The notes: a model not told the origin generated them from the letters alone. Positions 1 to 10,549 are shown, counted from the first letter of the stretch. The stretch is DNA of 64,000 nt from Anaerolineales bacterium (GCA_016935755.1 JAFGQI010000015.1:62001-126000), one strand, 5' to 3'. Numbers and translations are program-made.

Positions 1-7
1 TGGTCAT

Positions 8-898
8 GTGAAAATCCTGCAATTTACTCGCCCGCCCCAACGGGTGGTCTCACTGGTCCCCTCGCTTACCGAAAGCCTTTTTGATCTGGGGTGCGGCCAG
101 GCAGTGGTGGGTATCACTGACTACTGCGTTCACCCTGCCGAATCCCTGGTGAACCTGCCCCGGTTGGGTGGGCCAAAAAATCCACGCCTGGATGATATTG
201 TAGCTCTCGAGCCAGACCTGGTGCTGGCGAACCAGGAGGAAAACTCCCTCCAGGACGTAGAAGCCCTGGAAGCTAAAGGTGTACCGGTGTGGGTTACTTT
301 CCCCAAAAAGGTTTCACAGGCGATGGAGGTGCTGTGGAAGCTGGCCGAACTTTTCCGCAGCCCCGCAGCCGCCGTTCGCCTGGAAATGCTGGAGCGCAGT
401 TTGGAATGGACAGCTTCAGCTGTCAGAGAGCGTTCATCAGAGCGCTATTTTTGCCCGATCTGGTACGACACAGCCCCTGGCGAGAAAAACTGGTGGATGA
501 CTTTTAATGGCGATACCTATTGTCATGATCTGCTGGCAACTATGGGTGGGGTAAATATCTTTGCAGGTCGTGCTCGGCATTATCCGTTGGAGGCAGACCT
601 GGGGCGAGGAATCCCCGAGGATCCCGGTTCACGTGATACCCGCTACCCCCGCATCACCCTGGAAGAGATCGAGGCAGCCCAGCCCGAGATTATCTTGCTG
701 CCAGATGAACCATTTTCGTTCGATCAAGCACACCTTGAGCAGTTATCCTCTCTCTTGCCCGATACCCCTGCGGTAAGGAATGCTCGCGTGCATCTCGTGC
801 AGGGCAGCCTGATTACCTGGCATGGCACGCGCCTCGCCCGCGCCTTGCGCGAGTTGCCAGCCCTATTTGATCTTTCAAGCGAGGCTGCCGGGCAATGA
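8..898 (+). CDS. Cobalamin/metal ABC transporter substrate-binding protein (BtuF-like helical backbone metal receptor)
   Basis: ORF with RVVSLVPSLTESLFDLGCGQAVVGITDYC...LPRLGGPKNPRLDDIVALEPDLVLA, typical of the BtuF/FhuD fold. Confidence 0.85.
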   Translation: MKILQFTRPPQRVVSLVPSLTESLFDLGCGQAVVGITDYCVHPAESLVNLPRLGGPKNPRLDDIVALEPDLVLANQEENSLQDVEALEAKGVPVWVTFPKKVSQAMEVLWKLAELFRSPAAAVRLEMLERSLEWTASAVRERSSERYFCPIWYDTAPGEKNWWMTFNGDTYCHDLLATMGGVNIFAGRARHYPLEADLGRGIPEDPGSRDTRYPRITLEEIEAAQPEIILLPDEPFSFDQAHLEQLSSLLPDTPAVRNARVHLVQGSLITWHGTRLARALRELPALFDLSSEAAGQ

Positions 899-1003
899 TG
901 GGGCACAAAAAATACTCTATCACCGGAACTGATCAGAAAAAAGGTAACAACAATATTTGATAAGAGGCAATGAATTTCGGGAGATTTTATCTAAGGAGTC
1001 GAT

Positions 1004-2842
1004 ATGTCTGAAAAACAAACATCAGTAGAAGCACAAACGGTCAGTGCTGCACATCATGTGGTGAATGATTTCTCTATCACAGTCGCAACAGTGAATGGCT
1101 CGGGCAGTCAGACTTCCAACCTGACGATCTTACGGGCGATTTTTAAAATGGGTGTTCCTGTTTCTGGGAAAAATCTATTCCCCTCCAATATTCAGGGTTT
1201 GCCGACCTGGTATACCATTCGCGTCAGCAAAGACGGTTTCCTGGCGCGTCGAGATGTACACGAGATTGTCATTTCGTTAAATCCAGCCTCTTTTGCTCAA
1301 GATCTGGCTGATGTTGACCCTGGTGGGGTTTTCCTATATGCGGATGATATCCGTATGCCGATCGAACGGAAAGATATTTCTGTGTATCCGATGCCGGTAA
1401 AGAGCATCGTCAAAGATTCTGATGCTCCCATTAATCTGCGAGACTATGTGGCTAACATGGTTTATGTAGGTGTACTGGCGTGGGTTCTAAACATTGATCT
1501 GGAAAAAATCTATCAGGCCTTGAGCTTCCATTTCAAGGGCAAAACCAAGCCCATTGATCTGAATTATGGTGTGGTGAAAACCTCGTTTGATTGGGCTTCG
1601 CAGAACCTGGTAAAACAGGATCCTTATCACCTGGAGCCGATGAACCTCACTGAGGGGTACATCATGGCTGACGGGAATACAGCCGCGGCGATTGGGTCTA
1701 TTTATGGTGGCGTACAGTTCGCTGCCTGGTATCCGATCACACCAGCTACCAGTCTGGCGGAATCCCTGGTGGAGTACCTGGGTATCTTGCGCAAGGATAC
1801 TGAGTCGAACCAAAAAAATACCTATGTTGTTCTGCAGGCTGAAGACGAACTGGCTGCTATTGGTATGACGGTGGGAGCTGGATTTTCAGGCTTGCGAGCC
1901 ATGACTTCCACCTCTGGGCCTGGGCTCAGCCTGATGGCGGAATTTGCGGGTCTGGCTTATTTTGCTGAAGTTCCGATCGTGGTGTGGGATGTCCAGCGAG
2001 TTGGCCCCAGCACGGGTCTGCCCACCCGAACTGCGCAGGGCGACCTGACCTTTGTCAATTTTATCGGTCATGGGGATACCCAACAAATAATTCTGATTCC
2101 AGGTTCGGTAAACGAATGTTTTGAGTTTGGATGGAAGGCCTTTGATATCGCCGAACGAATGCAAATGCCGGTCTTTGTACTAAGCGATCTGGATTTTGGC
2201 ATGAATCAGTGGATGACCCAGCCATTCCAATACCCAGATACTCCAATGGATCGAGGCAAAATCCTTTGGGAAGCGGATCTGGATCGAATCGAGGGTAAAT
2301 GGGGACGCTATCTGGATGTGGATGGCGATGGCATCCCTTATAGGACGGTGCCAGGCAACCGCCACCCACGGGCGGCATATTTCGCGCGCGGTACCGGTCA
2401 TGATGAGAACGCTCGCTATTCGGAGGATAAAGATGTCTGGAACAAGCTATTAGGTCGCCTGAAACGAAAATATGAAACTGCCCGCCATTATGTGCCTAAG
2501 CCCATCGTTGAGAACATGCAAGGTGCTCATGTGGGGATCATTGCCTATGGCTCTACGGATCCAGCTGTTCAAGAAGCTCGCCATCTTTTGGCTCAGGATG
2601 GTCAGAAGACGGGTTACCTGCGTTTGCGTGCTCTTCCTTTTACCAGCGAGGTAGATGACTTTATCCGAACTCATGACCATGTTTATGTGGTTGAAATGAA
2701 CCGTGACGGTCAACTGCACCAACTGTTAAAAATTGAATATCCCCAATACGCGCTGAAGTTAATTTCCCATGCATGTACCGATGGCTTACCCCTGACCGCT
2801 CGCTTTGTGCGGGAAGCCATTGACTCCAAGGAGGCGAAATAA
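1004..2842 (+). CDS. korA: 2-oxoacid:acceptor oxidoreductase alpha subunit with fused gamma domain
   Basis: 612 aa; N-terminal gamma-like domain (VNGSGSQTSNLTILRAIFKMGVPVSGKNLFPSNIQGLPTWY), then alpha domain (ADGNTAAAIGSIYGGVQFAAWYPITPATSLAE). Confidence 0.9.
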   Translation: MSEKQTSVEAQTVSAAHHVVNDFSITVATVNGSGSQTSNLTILRAIFKMGVPVSGKNLFPSNIQGLPTWYTIRVSKDGFLARRDVHEIVISLNPASFAQDLADVDPGGVFLYADDIRMPIERKDISVYPMPVKSIVKDSDAPINLRDYVANMVYVGVLAWVLNIDLEKIYQALSFHFKGKTKPIDLNYGVVKTSFDWASQNLVKQDPYHLEPMNLTEGYIMADGNTAAAIGSIYGGVQFAAWYPITPATSLAESLVEYLGILRKDTESNQKNTYVVLQAEDELAAIGMTVGAGFSGLRAMTSTSGPGLSLMAEFAGLAYFAEVPIVVWDVQRVGPSTGLPTRTAQGDLTFVNFIGHGDTQQIILIPGSVNECFEFGWKAFDIAERMQMPVFVLSDLDFGMNQWMTQPFQYPDTPMDRGKILWEADLDRIEGKWGRYLDVDGDGIPYRTVPGNRHPRAAYFARGTGHDENARYSEDKDVWNKLLGRLKRKYETARHYVPKPIVENMQGAHVGIIAYGSTDPAVQEARHLLAQDGQKTGYLRLRALPFTSEVDDFIRTHDHVYVVEMNRDGQLHQLLKIEYPQYALKLISHACTDGLPLTARFVREAIDSKEAK

Positions 2843-2844
2843 TC

Positions 2845-3888
2845 ATGTCTGAACAAACTGCTGCTTCAAGAATTCAGGTTAATTTGGTTGGCCTGACGAA
2901 GGCAGATTACCGCGGCAATCCCACCACCTTATGCCAGGGATGCGGACACAACTCCATTTCCAGCCAGATCATTGCTGCCTGTTACGAACTGGATATTATC
3001 CCCGAGAATGTGGTCAAGTTCAGTGGGATTGGCTGTTCCAGTAAGAGCCCGGCTTATTTCTTGAATCGCTCCTTTGGCTTCAACGGCTTACATGGCCGTA
3101 TGCCCTCCCTGGCTACCGGAGCGCTGTTCGGCGATCATACTTTGAAAGGTATTGGGGTGAGTGGAGATGGCGACACCGCCAGCATCGGGATGGGGCAGTT
3201 CAAACACGTGCTGCGCCGCAACCTGCGTCTGGTGTATATCATTGAAAATAACGGTGTTTACGGTCTGACGAAAGGCCAATTTTCAGCTACAGCAGATGAA
3301 GGCCTGGCGCTCAAAGGTCAGGGCACCAATCCCTATATGCCAGTGGATATTGCCTGGGAAGCCCTGGTCGGACATGCCACTTTCGTGGCTCGTTCGTTTG
3401 CTGGAGACCCCAAACAGGTGAAGGAGCTAATCAAGGCTGCTCTAAGCCACGATGGCATCGCAGTTTTGGATATCATCAGCCCTTGCGTCACTTTTAATAA
3501 TAAGGATGAAGCCACCCATTCCTACAGTTGGGGCAAGGAGCACGAAGTAGCGCTGCATGAGTTATCTTATGTGCCGGTGGCGGAAGAAATCCTGGTGGAT
3601 TATGAGCCAGGGCAGGCTGAAGAAGTCACTATGTATGATGGCTCAAGGATTATATTAAAAAAATTGGCCCACGATTATGACCCATGCGACCGGGCTGTAG
3701 CAATGCGAATGCTAGAAGAAGCAAACGCCAGGGAGTGGCTGCTCACAGGCCTGATCTACATTGATCCAGAACAGCCATCCCTGGCAGAAATCTACAACCT
3801 GACCGAAACGCCATTGAACCGGCTTCCCGAGACTCGTCTCCGCCCGCCACGCCAGACGATAGATGATGTGAATGCCATGATGTTCTAA
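2845..3888 (+). CDS. korB: 2-oxoacid:acceptor oxidoreductase beta subunit (TPP-binding)
   Basis: TLCQGCGHNSISSQIIAACYELDI, GIGCSSKSP, GDGDTASIGMGQF; directly follows korA. Confidence 0.9.
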   Translation: MSEQTAASRIQVNLVGLTKADYRGNPTTLCQGCGHNSISSQIIAACYELDIIPENVVKFSGIGCSSKSPAYFLNRSFGFNGLHGRMPSLATGALFGDHTLKGIGVSGDGDTASIGMGQFKHVLRRNLRLVYIIENNGVYGLTKGQFSATADEGLALKGQGTNPYMPVDIAWEALVGHATFVARSFAGDPKQVKELIKAALSHDGIAVLDIISPCVTFNNKDEATHSYSWGKEHEVALHELSYVPVAEEILVDYEPGQAEEVTMYDGSRIILKKLAHDYDPCDRAVAMRMLEEANAREWLLTGLIYIDPEQPSLAEIYNLTETPLNRLPETRLRPPRQTIDDVNAMMF

Positions 3889-3913
3889 AAATCACAATCC
3901 GTATCTTGTTCAA

Positions 3914-3922
3914 TGGTATAAT
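3914..3922 (+). promoter_or_regulatory. Putative extended -10 element (TGGTATAAT) upstream of mreB
   Basis: TGNTATAAT in the korB-mreB gap; no convincing -35. Confidence 0.45.
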
Positions 3923-4038
3923 CCCTCGCGAGGTGCGCCTGTAAGGCGTATTCGCAGTTAGTGTTCTACCTGGATTTTGACACTGGGTACATCTTGGATA
4001 ACCGCAGTTGCTCGTCGTAAACTGCCAAGGAGCCACAG

Positions 4039-5106
4039 TTGGCATTTAACCCTCTGAACTGGTTATGGGGTTTATTTTCATTAGATATCGGCATTGACCT
4101 GGGAACTGCCAACACCCTGGTCAATGTACGTGGGAAAGGAATCACGATCAATGAGCCCTCCTGGGTGGCGATTGATAAGCGCACCCGGCAGCCTTTAGCA
4201 ATTGGAGCTGAAGCCAAGGAGATGGTAGGACGTACTCCTGCCAACGTGATCGCTTTACGACCGCTGCGGGATGGCGTCATCTCCGAATTTGAAATTACCC
4301 AGGCAATGCTGGAATATTTCATCGGAAAGGCCCATGAGCAGAGCATCGTTCCGGTGCCTCGTCCACGTGTGATTGTCGGCATCCCTTCGGGGGTGACTGA
4401 AGTTGAAAAACGAGCCGTTTATGATGCGGCCATGTCGGCTGGGGCGCGCGAAGTAGGCTTGATTGAAGAACCGGTAGCCGCTGCACTGGGTGCTGGCTTA
4501 CCGGTGAACGATGTACGTGGCAGCATGATTTGTGATATCGGTGGTGGAACTTCTGAGGTTGCCATCATGTCGATGGGTGGGGTAGTCGTCTCCCGCTCCT
4601 TGCGAGTGGCCGGCGACGAGATGGATCAGGATATTGTCCAGTATATGCGCAGTAAGTATAACCTGCTGATCGGTGAACGCATGGCCGAACAGGCAAAAAT
4701 TGAAATTGGATCGGCCTATCACCTACCTGAAGAAAAAACAATGCTCATCCGCGGTCGGAATCTGATCACCGGTCTGCCCGAAGCGGTCGAAGTTTCCTCT
4801 GTAGAAATTCGCGAGGCCATTGCCAGTTCTGTACAGACCATTCTGGATACGATCAAAGACGCTCTGGATGAGGCTCCACCGGAAATCATCTCTGATCTGA
4901 TGGAAATGGGCATCTGCATGGCGGGCGGAGGTTCGCTGCTCCAGGCGTTAGACAAACGTTTGATGGAAGAATTGCGCATCCGTGTCTGGGTTGCTGAAGA
5001 TCCTATGAGCTGTGTGGCACGCGGCGCGGGTATGATATTGGAAAACTATGATATATTGAGACGCCTGCTGGTAGGACTGGAACGTGGCAGCACGCGTCAC
5101 AATTAA
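4039..5106 (+). CDS. mreB: Rod-shape-determining protein MreB (TTG start)
   Basis: DIGIDLGTANTLVNVRGKGITINEPSWVAID, EEPVAAALGAGLPV, DIGGGTSEVA. Confidence 0.97.
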   Translation: MAFNPLNWLWGLFSLDIGIDLGTANTLVNVRGKGITINEPSWVAIDKRTRQPLAIGAEAKEMVGRTPANVIALRPLRDGVISEFEITQAMLEYFIGKAHEQSIVPVPRPRVIVGIPSGVTEVEKRAVYDAAMSAGAREVGLIEEPVAAALGAGLPVNDVRGSMICDIGGGTSEVAIMSMGGVVVSRSLRVAGDEMDQDIVQYMRSKYNLLIGERMAEQAKIEIGSAYHLPEEKTMLIRGRNLITGLPEAVEVSSVEIREAIASSVQTILDTIKDALDEAPPEIISDLMEMGICMAGGGSLLQALDKRLMEELRIRVWVAEDPMSCVARGAGMILENYDILRRLLVGLERGSTRHN

Positions 5107-5109
5107 AAA

Positions 5110-5967
5110 ATGAGATATAACTCCCCTCGCTCTTTACAGACCGTTGTACTGGTAATGATGGTCATCGGCCTGATCGCCCTGGCGCTGGGTGGTTATTTGA
5201 CCCCCCTGACTCGATTCATTCTGTCTCCCTTAATTGGCGTCCAGAGCTGGTTAGCCACCAGGATCCAGGCTTTAGAGAACTATGTCAATGCGCCACAAGA
5301 TATAAGCCGTTTGCGCGAGCGAAATCGGGAGTTGGAAGATGAAGTCGCCCGTTTGCAAATAGAAATTATTGATCTCAAGCAGCAGATATCCGAAACCCGC
5401 ATCCTCTCAGCCCTGGTGGATTTTGCCCGCGTTCACCCGGACAATCGCTATCTGGCGGCTGCTGTTATCGGTCAAGACCCCAGCCCCTTTATGAAGTATG
5501 TAATTATTAACCGCGGCTCGGACGATGGGTTGCGGCGCGGGATGCCCGTGGTTGTCCAGCAAGGACTGGTTGGTCGTGTGGCTGCGGTGACCGCGAATGC
5601 TGCTCGGGTGCAATTGATTATCGACCCAGCTTCCTCTGTCAATGTCCGCCTGGATCCGTCCAGTGCCCAGGCGGTACTATTGGGCAGTCTGACGGGCGAA
5701 CTAACCCTGGATATGATCCCTCAATCTGCTTCGGTACAGGTCGGCGATTTGGTGCTTACCTCGGGTTTGGGTGGTAATTATCCGGGTAGTATCTTGATCG
5801 GGCAAATTATCTCTGTTCGGCGCCGGGAGACGGACCTCTTTCAGGAGGCGAATGTACAGCCGGTGGTGGATTTCAGCCAGTTAGAAATCCTGTTGGTCAT
5901 TACTAACTTCCGACCAGTAGATATCAGCCCCTTAGTTCCCACGCCTGGAACATCAAGCGTTCCATAA
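5110..5967 (+). CDS. mreC: Rod-shape-determining protein MreC
   Basis: N-terminal TM plus coiled coil; VIGQDPSPFMKYVIINRGSDDGLRRGMPVV; position after mreB. Confidence 0.95.
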   Translation: MRYNSPRSLQTVVLVMMVIGLIALALGGYLTPLTRFILSPLIGVQSWLATRIQALENYVNAPQDISRLRERNRELEDEVARLQIEIIDLKQQISETRILSALVDFARVHPDNRYLAAAVIGQDPSPFMKYVIINRGSDDGLRRGMPVVVQQGLVGRVAAVTANAARVQLIIDPASSVNVRLDPSSAQAVLLGSLTGELTLDMIPQSASVQVGDLVLTSGLGGNYPGSILIGQIISVRRRETDLFQEANVQPVVDFSQLEILLVITNFRPVDISPLVPTPGTSSVP

Positions 5968-5981
5968 TCTAGTGGGAGCGA

Positions 5982-6482
5982 ATGTCCATCCTGATAGCTT
6001 TTCCGCTCTTTGCTTTTCTGACCATCGTACAATCGGTCATTGTCAGTCGTTTCCCACTGCTGAATGGGTCAACAGACTTGGTGCTGTTGACCTTAATTGC
6101 CTGGGCATTACAAAAAAGGGTGCGAACTGCCTGGCATTGGTGTGTGATTGGCGGTGGAATGATCAGTTATGTTTCGGCCCTGCCCACAGGTGTTCCTCTG
6201 GGCGGATATCTATTGGTGGTTGGGATGGCGCAGCTCTTGCGGCGCCGTGTTTGGCAGGTTCCTATCCTGGCGATGCTGGCGACGACTTTCTTAGGGACTC
6301 TGCTATCTCAATTGATCAGCCTGTTGGCATTGAGTCTGGTGGGCGCCTCCATCTCTATCCTGGAGGCCATAAACCTGGTCATCCTGCCCAGTCTGTTGCT
6401 AAATTTATTGTTTTCCATCCCGGTTTTCGCGATTTTCTCGGATATGGCGAGCTGGCTTTATCCCGAACCGTTGGAAGTATAA
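5982..6482 (+). CDS. mreD: Rod-shape-determining protein MreD
   Basis: Small multi-pass membrane protein directly after mreC; alternative overlapping frame 5972..6538 rejected. Confidence 0.8.
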   Translation: MSILIAFPLFAFLTIVQSVIVSRFPLLNGSTDLVLLTLIAWALQKRVRTAWHWCVIGGGMISYVSALPTGVPLGGYLLVVGMAQLLRRRVWQVPILAMLATTFLGTLLSQLISLLALSLVGASISILEAINLVILPSLLLNLLFSIPVFAIFSDMASWLYPEPLEV

Positions 6483-6524
6483 TCTTGTTGGTCTTTGATA
6501 AAATAACATTGGTGTCTAAACCTT

Positions 6525-8666
6525 ATGAATGGAAATAGTTCAGCGCAAAATAATTTAGAAAATTGGCGCCTGATGATTTTTATTGTCATCGTGGGAATGG
6601 TTTTTGCTGTCTTCTTTTTTCGCCTGTTTGTACTGCAAATTCTCCAGGGCGAGGAATGGGCTGCCAAAGCAAGTGAGAACAGCACTCAGGATATAAATTC
6701 GGCTGCTTTGCGTGGCATTATCTACGATCGCAATGGTGTTGTTCTGGCCCGTAATGTTGCCTCATACAATATCGTCCTGACTACAGCGAATTTGCCTGAT
6801 GACTCTGGAGCAGTACAGCAGATTTTCCGCGAGCTATCAACGCTGATTGGTTTACCTGTGAACCGCAGCCAAATCACGCCCGATAACCCTTATGTCCCTT
6901 GTATCTCAGACCACGGCATTGCCCAAATAGCTGAATATGGCGAGACCACTTCACCTTATCAGCCAGTTAGCGTTAAATGTGACGTCGATCAACGAGTGGC
7001 AATGATTACAATGGAAAAAGAGTCGGACTGGCCTGGTGTATCGGTTGTAATTCAACCGATCCGCGACTATCCTACCAATTCGATAACCGCCAATATTATC
7101 GGGTTCTTAGGTCCAATCCCTGCTAGTCAGGAGGATTATTTTTTGCAGAAAGGCCTGGTCGCGAATCGTGATAAGGTAGGTTATGCGGGTCTGGAACTGC
7201 AATATCAGGATCTCCTGGCTGGCAGGAATGGGCTACGAGTGGTTCAAGTAGATGTCGCCGGGCAGGTGCTGCGTGATATTGATCCCCCCATCCCGCCTCG
7301 AGCGGGTTTGAGTTTACGCCTGACGATCGATACGCGCTTGCAGCAGGCTACCGAAGCCATCCTGGTAAATGAGATGGATGAGTGGAATCGCTACTTTAAT
7401 GATCTGCGTTATACCAGCGGGGTAGTGGTGGCGATGAATCCGAAGACAGGCGAAATCCTGGCGATGGTTTCGTATCCCACCTATGAAAATAACCGTATGG
7501 CCCGGTTGATTCCTCAATATTATTACAACCAACTCACTCAGGATGCCACGTTACCGCTGCTCAACCATGCTGTGGGGGATGTTCTTCCTGCCGGATCGGT
7601 GTTCAAACTGGTGACAGGTACAGGTGCGCTGAATGAAGGCGTGATCACTCCAGACCAGATCATCGAGACACCCCCAAAGCTGGAGGTCACGGAGAAATAT
7701 TACGCCAATGACCCTGGACAGGCGCGCGAGTTTGTTGATTGGAACAAAGCTGGTTTTGGCAGTTTGGACTTTGTACACTGCCTGTCTAACTCCAGCAATG
7801 TGTGTTTCTACAAGCTGGGCGGCGGGTATCAAGATGAAATACCTGACGGTGGTTTGGGGATCTGCCGTCTGGGCACGTACGCGGCAGCTCTGGGTTATGG
7901 AGAGGCTGCAGGCATTGGCTTGCCTGAAGAAGAGAGTGGTCTGATCCCCGATCCTACCTGGAAAAGGATAAACCAGGCTGAAAGCTGGTCTTCAGGGGAT
8001 ACTTATATTGCCAGTGTGGGACAGGGGTATGTGCTGGCTACTCCGGTGCAGGTATTGATTTCAGCCGCGATTATTGCCAATGATGGCGTTTATATGCAGC
8101 CTACGCTTGTGCGTGAGGTGTTAGATAGTGAAGGGAACGTGGTTCCTACCTGGCGCGACCTGGCGGGAAACGTCTACGATACCGTTGTCCAGGGGTCCTG
8201 GCAGATGTCTCCTCTCTTACCTCATATCAAATGGGATCTAACGGTTGATCCGATGATTCAGGAATACAGTGAAACCACAATCCGAGGTTGTGAACCCATC
8301 CCAGGCCAAAAGAGAACGGTAGAACCATGGGTTTTTAAACTGATCCAACAGGGGATGCGTCTGGCAGTTACTGAAGGAACCTTGGAGGAGCAATTCAAAA
8401 CTGCAACCATCTCTGCAGCAGGGAAGACTGGCACTGCTGAATATTGTGATAAATATGCCAATGAAAAGAACCGCTGTATTCCCGGCAACTGGCCTACTCA
8501 TGCCTGGACAGTAGCCTACGCCCCCTATGAAAATCCAGAAATCGCTGTGGTGGCGTTTGTGTATAACGGAGGCGAGGGTGCTTCGGTAGCAGGTCCTATA
8601 GTCCGCCGCGTGTTGGAAGCATACTTCGGCCTGAAGTCGGTGGATATTGCCAATCAGTCGCCGTAA
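6525..8666 (+). CDS. mrdA: Penicillin-binding protein 2 (transpeptidase)
   Basis: RGIIYDRNGVVLARN, GYAGLELQYQDLLAGRNG, AGSVFKLVTG, KTGTAEY. Confidence 0.93.
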   Translation: MNGNSSAQNNLENWRLMIFIVIVGMVFAVFFFRLFVLQILQGEEWAAKASENSTQDINSAALRGIIYDRNGVVLARNVASYNIVLTTANLPDDSGAVQQIFRELSTLIGLPVNRSQITPDNPYVPCISDHGIAQIAEYGETTSPYQPVSVKCDVDQRVAMITMEKESDWPGVSVVIQPIRDYPTNSITANIIGFLGPIPASQEDYFLQKGLVANRDKVGYAGLELQYQDLLAGRNGLRVVQVDVAGQVLRDIDPPIPPRAGLSLRLTIDTRLQQATEAILVNEMDEWNRYFNDLRYTSGVVVAMNPKTGEILAMVSYPTYENNRMARLIPQYYYNQLTQDATLPLLNHAVGDVLPAGSVFKLVTGTGALNEGVITPDQIIETPPKLEVTEKYYANDPGQAREFVDWNKAGFGSLDFVHCLSNSSNVCFYKLGGGYQDEIPDGGLGICRLGTYAAALGYGEAAGIGLPEEESGLIPDPTWKRINQAESWSSGDTYIASVGQGYVLATPVQVLISAAIIANDGVYMQPTLVREVLDSEGNVVPTWRDLAGNVYDTVVQGSWQMSPLLPHIKWDLTVDPMIQEYSETTIRGCEPIPGQKRTVEPWVFKLIQQGMRLAVTEGTLEEQFKTATISAAGKTGTAEYCDKYANEKNRCIPGNWPTHAWTVAYAPYENPEIAVVAFVYNGGEGASVAGPIVRRVLEAYFGLKSVDIANQSP

Positions 8667-8671
8667 AGTTC

Positions 8672-8680
8672 TGCTATAAT
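8672..8680 (+). promoter_or_regulatory. Putative extended -10 element (TGCTATAAT) upstream of minC
   Basis: TGNTATAAT 43 nt before the minC start codon. Confidence 0.45.
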
Positions 8681-8723
8681 CACGGGCATTATTCAGGTTA
8701 TCCAGGCAAAGGGTCATCAGGGC

Positions 8724-9422
8724 ATGGGTCCGAAGGTTCAAATTAAAGGCATCCGCGATGGATTGCTAATAACCCTGGGCGAGGGGAGTTGGGATGAACT
8801 GCACCAAGCTTTGTTGGATCATCTTGACCAACAAGCCGAGTTTCTGCGAGGGGCGCGCCTGGCAGTGGATGTGGGTACACAAATCCTGAAAGCCGCCGAC
8901 CTGGGCCAACTGCGCAAAGAGGTTTCAGAACGGGAAATTACCCTTTGGGCGGTGATCAGTGAATCTCCAACGACTGTGCAAACTGCTCAGACGTTGGGGC
9001 TGTCAACCAGCATAACCCAACCCAGGCCTGGTTCCCGCTTGGAAAGACCACTGCCCGCCTTAGAAACCACCCTGCGCGTAGGCGAAGAAGCTATCTTTGT
9101 GCGGCGTACGCTGCGCTCAGGTTTCAGGCTGCAGTATGCCGGGCATGTGGTGGTTATTGGAGATGTCAACCCGGGAGCAGAGATTGTGGCCGGTGGCAAT
9201 ATTATTATTTGGGGTCGTTTGCGTGGCACTGTCCACGCAGGCGCTGAAGGGAATGATAGCAGTGTGGTCTGCGCTCTTGACTTATCGCCTACCCAACTGC
9301 GCATTGCTGGAAAGATTGCCCTCAGTCCGAAGAGAAAGGGTAAGCCTCAACCGGAGATAGCACGCCTGGAAAATGGTCAGGTTATAGCCGAACAGTGGGA
9401 CCCGAAGAGAGAGAGATTATGA
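8724..9422 (+). CDS. minC: Septum site-determining protein MinC
   Basis: C-terminal FVRRTLRSGFRLQYAGHVVVIGDVNPGAEIVAGGNIIIWGRLRGTVHAG typical of MinC. Confidence 0.93.
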   Translation: MGPKVQIKGIRDGLLITLGEGSWDELHQALLDHLDQQAEFLRGARLAVDVGTQILKAADLGQLRKEVSEREITLWAVISESPTTVQTAQTLGLSTSITQPRPGSRLERPLPALETTLRVGEEAIFVRRTLRSGFRLQYAGHVVVIGDVNPGAEIVAGGNIIIWGRLRGTVHAGAEGNDSSVVCALDLSPTQLRIAGKIALSPKRKGKPQPEIARLENGQVIAEQWDPKRERL

Positions 9423-10222
9423 CCGCGAAAGTTGTTACTGTTACCTCCGGTAAAGGGGGAGTGGGCAAAACAACCGCCACAGCTAATGTGGGGGCTGCCC
9501 TGGCAGATCTGGGGCACAAGGTTGTCTGCATCGATGGCGATATCGGGCTGCGCAACCTGGATGTTGTCCTGGGTTTGGAGAATCGGATTGTATATGATCT
9601 GGTGGATGTGATCGAGGGGCGCTGTCGTCTTCGTCAGGCAATGATTCGAGATAAACGCCTTCCAGAGCTGTACCTGATCCCGGCTGCTCAAACGCGCGAT
9701 AAGAGCGCAGTATCTCCCAGTGATATGGTGCGTTTGTGCGATGAACTCCGTCAGGAATATGATTGGATTTTAGTCGATTCACCCGCAGGTATTGAGCGCG
9801 GATTTCGCAATGCAGTCGCTCCGGCGGATATTGTCCTGGTGGTCACCAATCCGGAAGTATCTGCCGTGCGGGATGCAGATCGTATCATTGGCCTGGTTGA
9901 GGCCGAAGAAAAAGGCCCTGCACGGCTGTTGATCAACCGGTTAAAGCCCAACATGGTCCGCCGGGGTGATATGCTCTCGGTGGATGATGTGCTCGAATTG
10001 CTGGCAATTGAGCTGCTTGGCATGGTGCCAGATGATGATAACGTGGTGTTGAGCACCAATCGCGGCATGCCAGTAGTATTAGACGGGAAGAGTAGAGCCG
10101 GTCTGGCATTTCGCAACATTGCTCGTCGATTGACTGGGGAGCATGTTCCCTTCTTAAACCTGGAAGAAGAAAGCGGGTTCCTTGGGCGTCTGGCGCGCCT
10201 GATCCGTCCTGGAGGTAACTAA
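9419..10222 (+). CDS. minD: Septum site-determining protein MinD
   Basis: VVTVTSGKGGVGKTTATANVGAALADLGHKVVCIDGDIGLRNLD; overlaps end of minC. Confidence 0.97.
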   Translation: MTAKVVTVTSGKGGVGKTTATANVGAALADLGHKVVCIDGDIGLRNLDVVLGLENRIVYDLVDVIEGRCRLRQAMIRDKRLPELYLIPAAQTRDKSAVSPSDMVRLCDELRQEYDWILVDSPAGIERGFRNAVAPADIVLVVTNPEVSAVRDADRIIGLVEAEEKGPARLLINRLKPNMVRRGDMLSVDDVLELLAIELLGMVPDDDNVVLSTNRGMPVVLDGKSRAGLAFRNIARRLTGEHVPFLNLEEESGFLGRLARLIRPGGN

Positions 10223-10223
10223 C

Positions 10224-10493
10224 ATGGGCAGCTTTTTTGATCGCCTGATGCATCGTCAACCAAAAAGCGCAGTCCAGGCCAAAGACCGCCTGAAACTTGT
10301 TCTCAGCCATGATCGGGCAGACCTGCCCCCAGGTGTTTTGGAAGAGCTTAAGGATGAGATTGTTGATATCATTTCTCGCCGCATCGAAATTGATCCGGGT
10401 GCGGTACGCATCCAGATGACTCATGATGGGAGAGAACAGCGACTGATTGCCGATATTCCTCTGCGCCCGTCGCGCAAACGGCGGATGGGATAG
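10224..10493 (+). CDS. minE: Cell division topological specificity factor MinE
   Basis: AKDRLKLVLSHDRADLPPGVLEELKDEIVDIISRRIEIDP. Confidence 0.92.
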   Translation: MGSFFDRLMHRQPKSAVQAKDRLKLVLSHDRADLPPGVLEELKDEIVDIISRRIEIDPGAVRIQMTHDGREQRLIADIPLRPSRKRRMG

Positions 10494-10549
10494 AAGCAGG
10501 CTTTTCCTTTGGCTTATTGTAATCCGTACGATCGGAATTTATTATCGGT

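Noticed and set aside
5972-6538. 188-aa plus-strand ORF
   Set aside because: Overlaps mreD in another frame; the hydrophobic mreD frame fits position and family.
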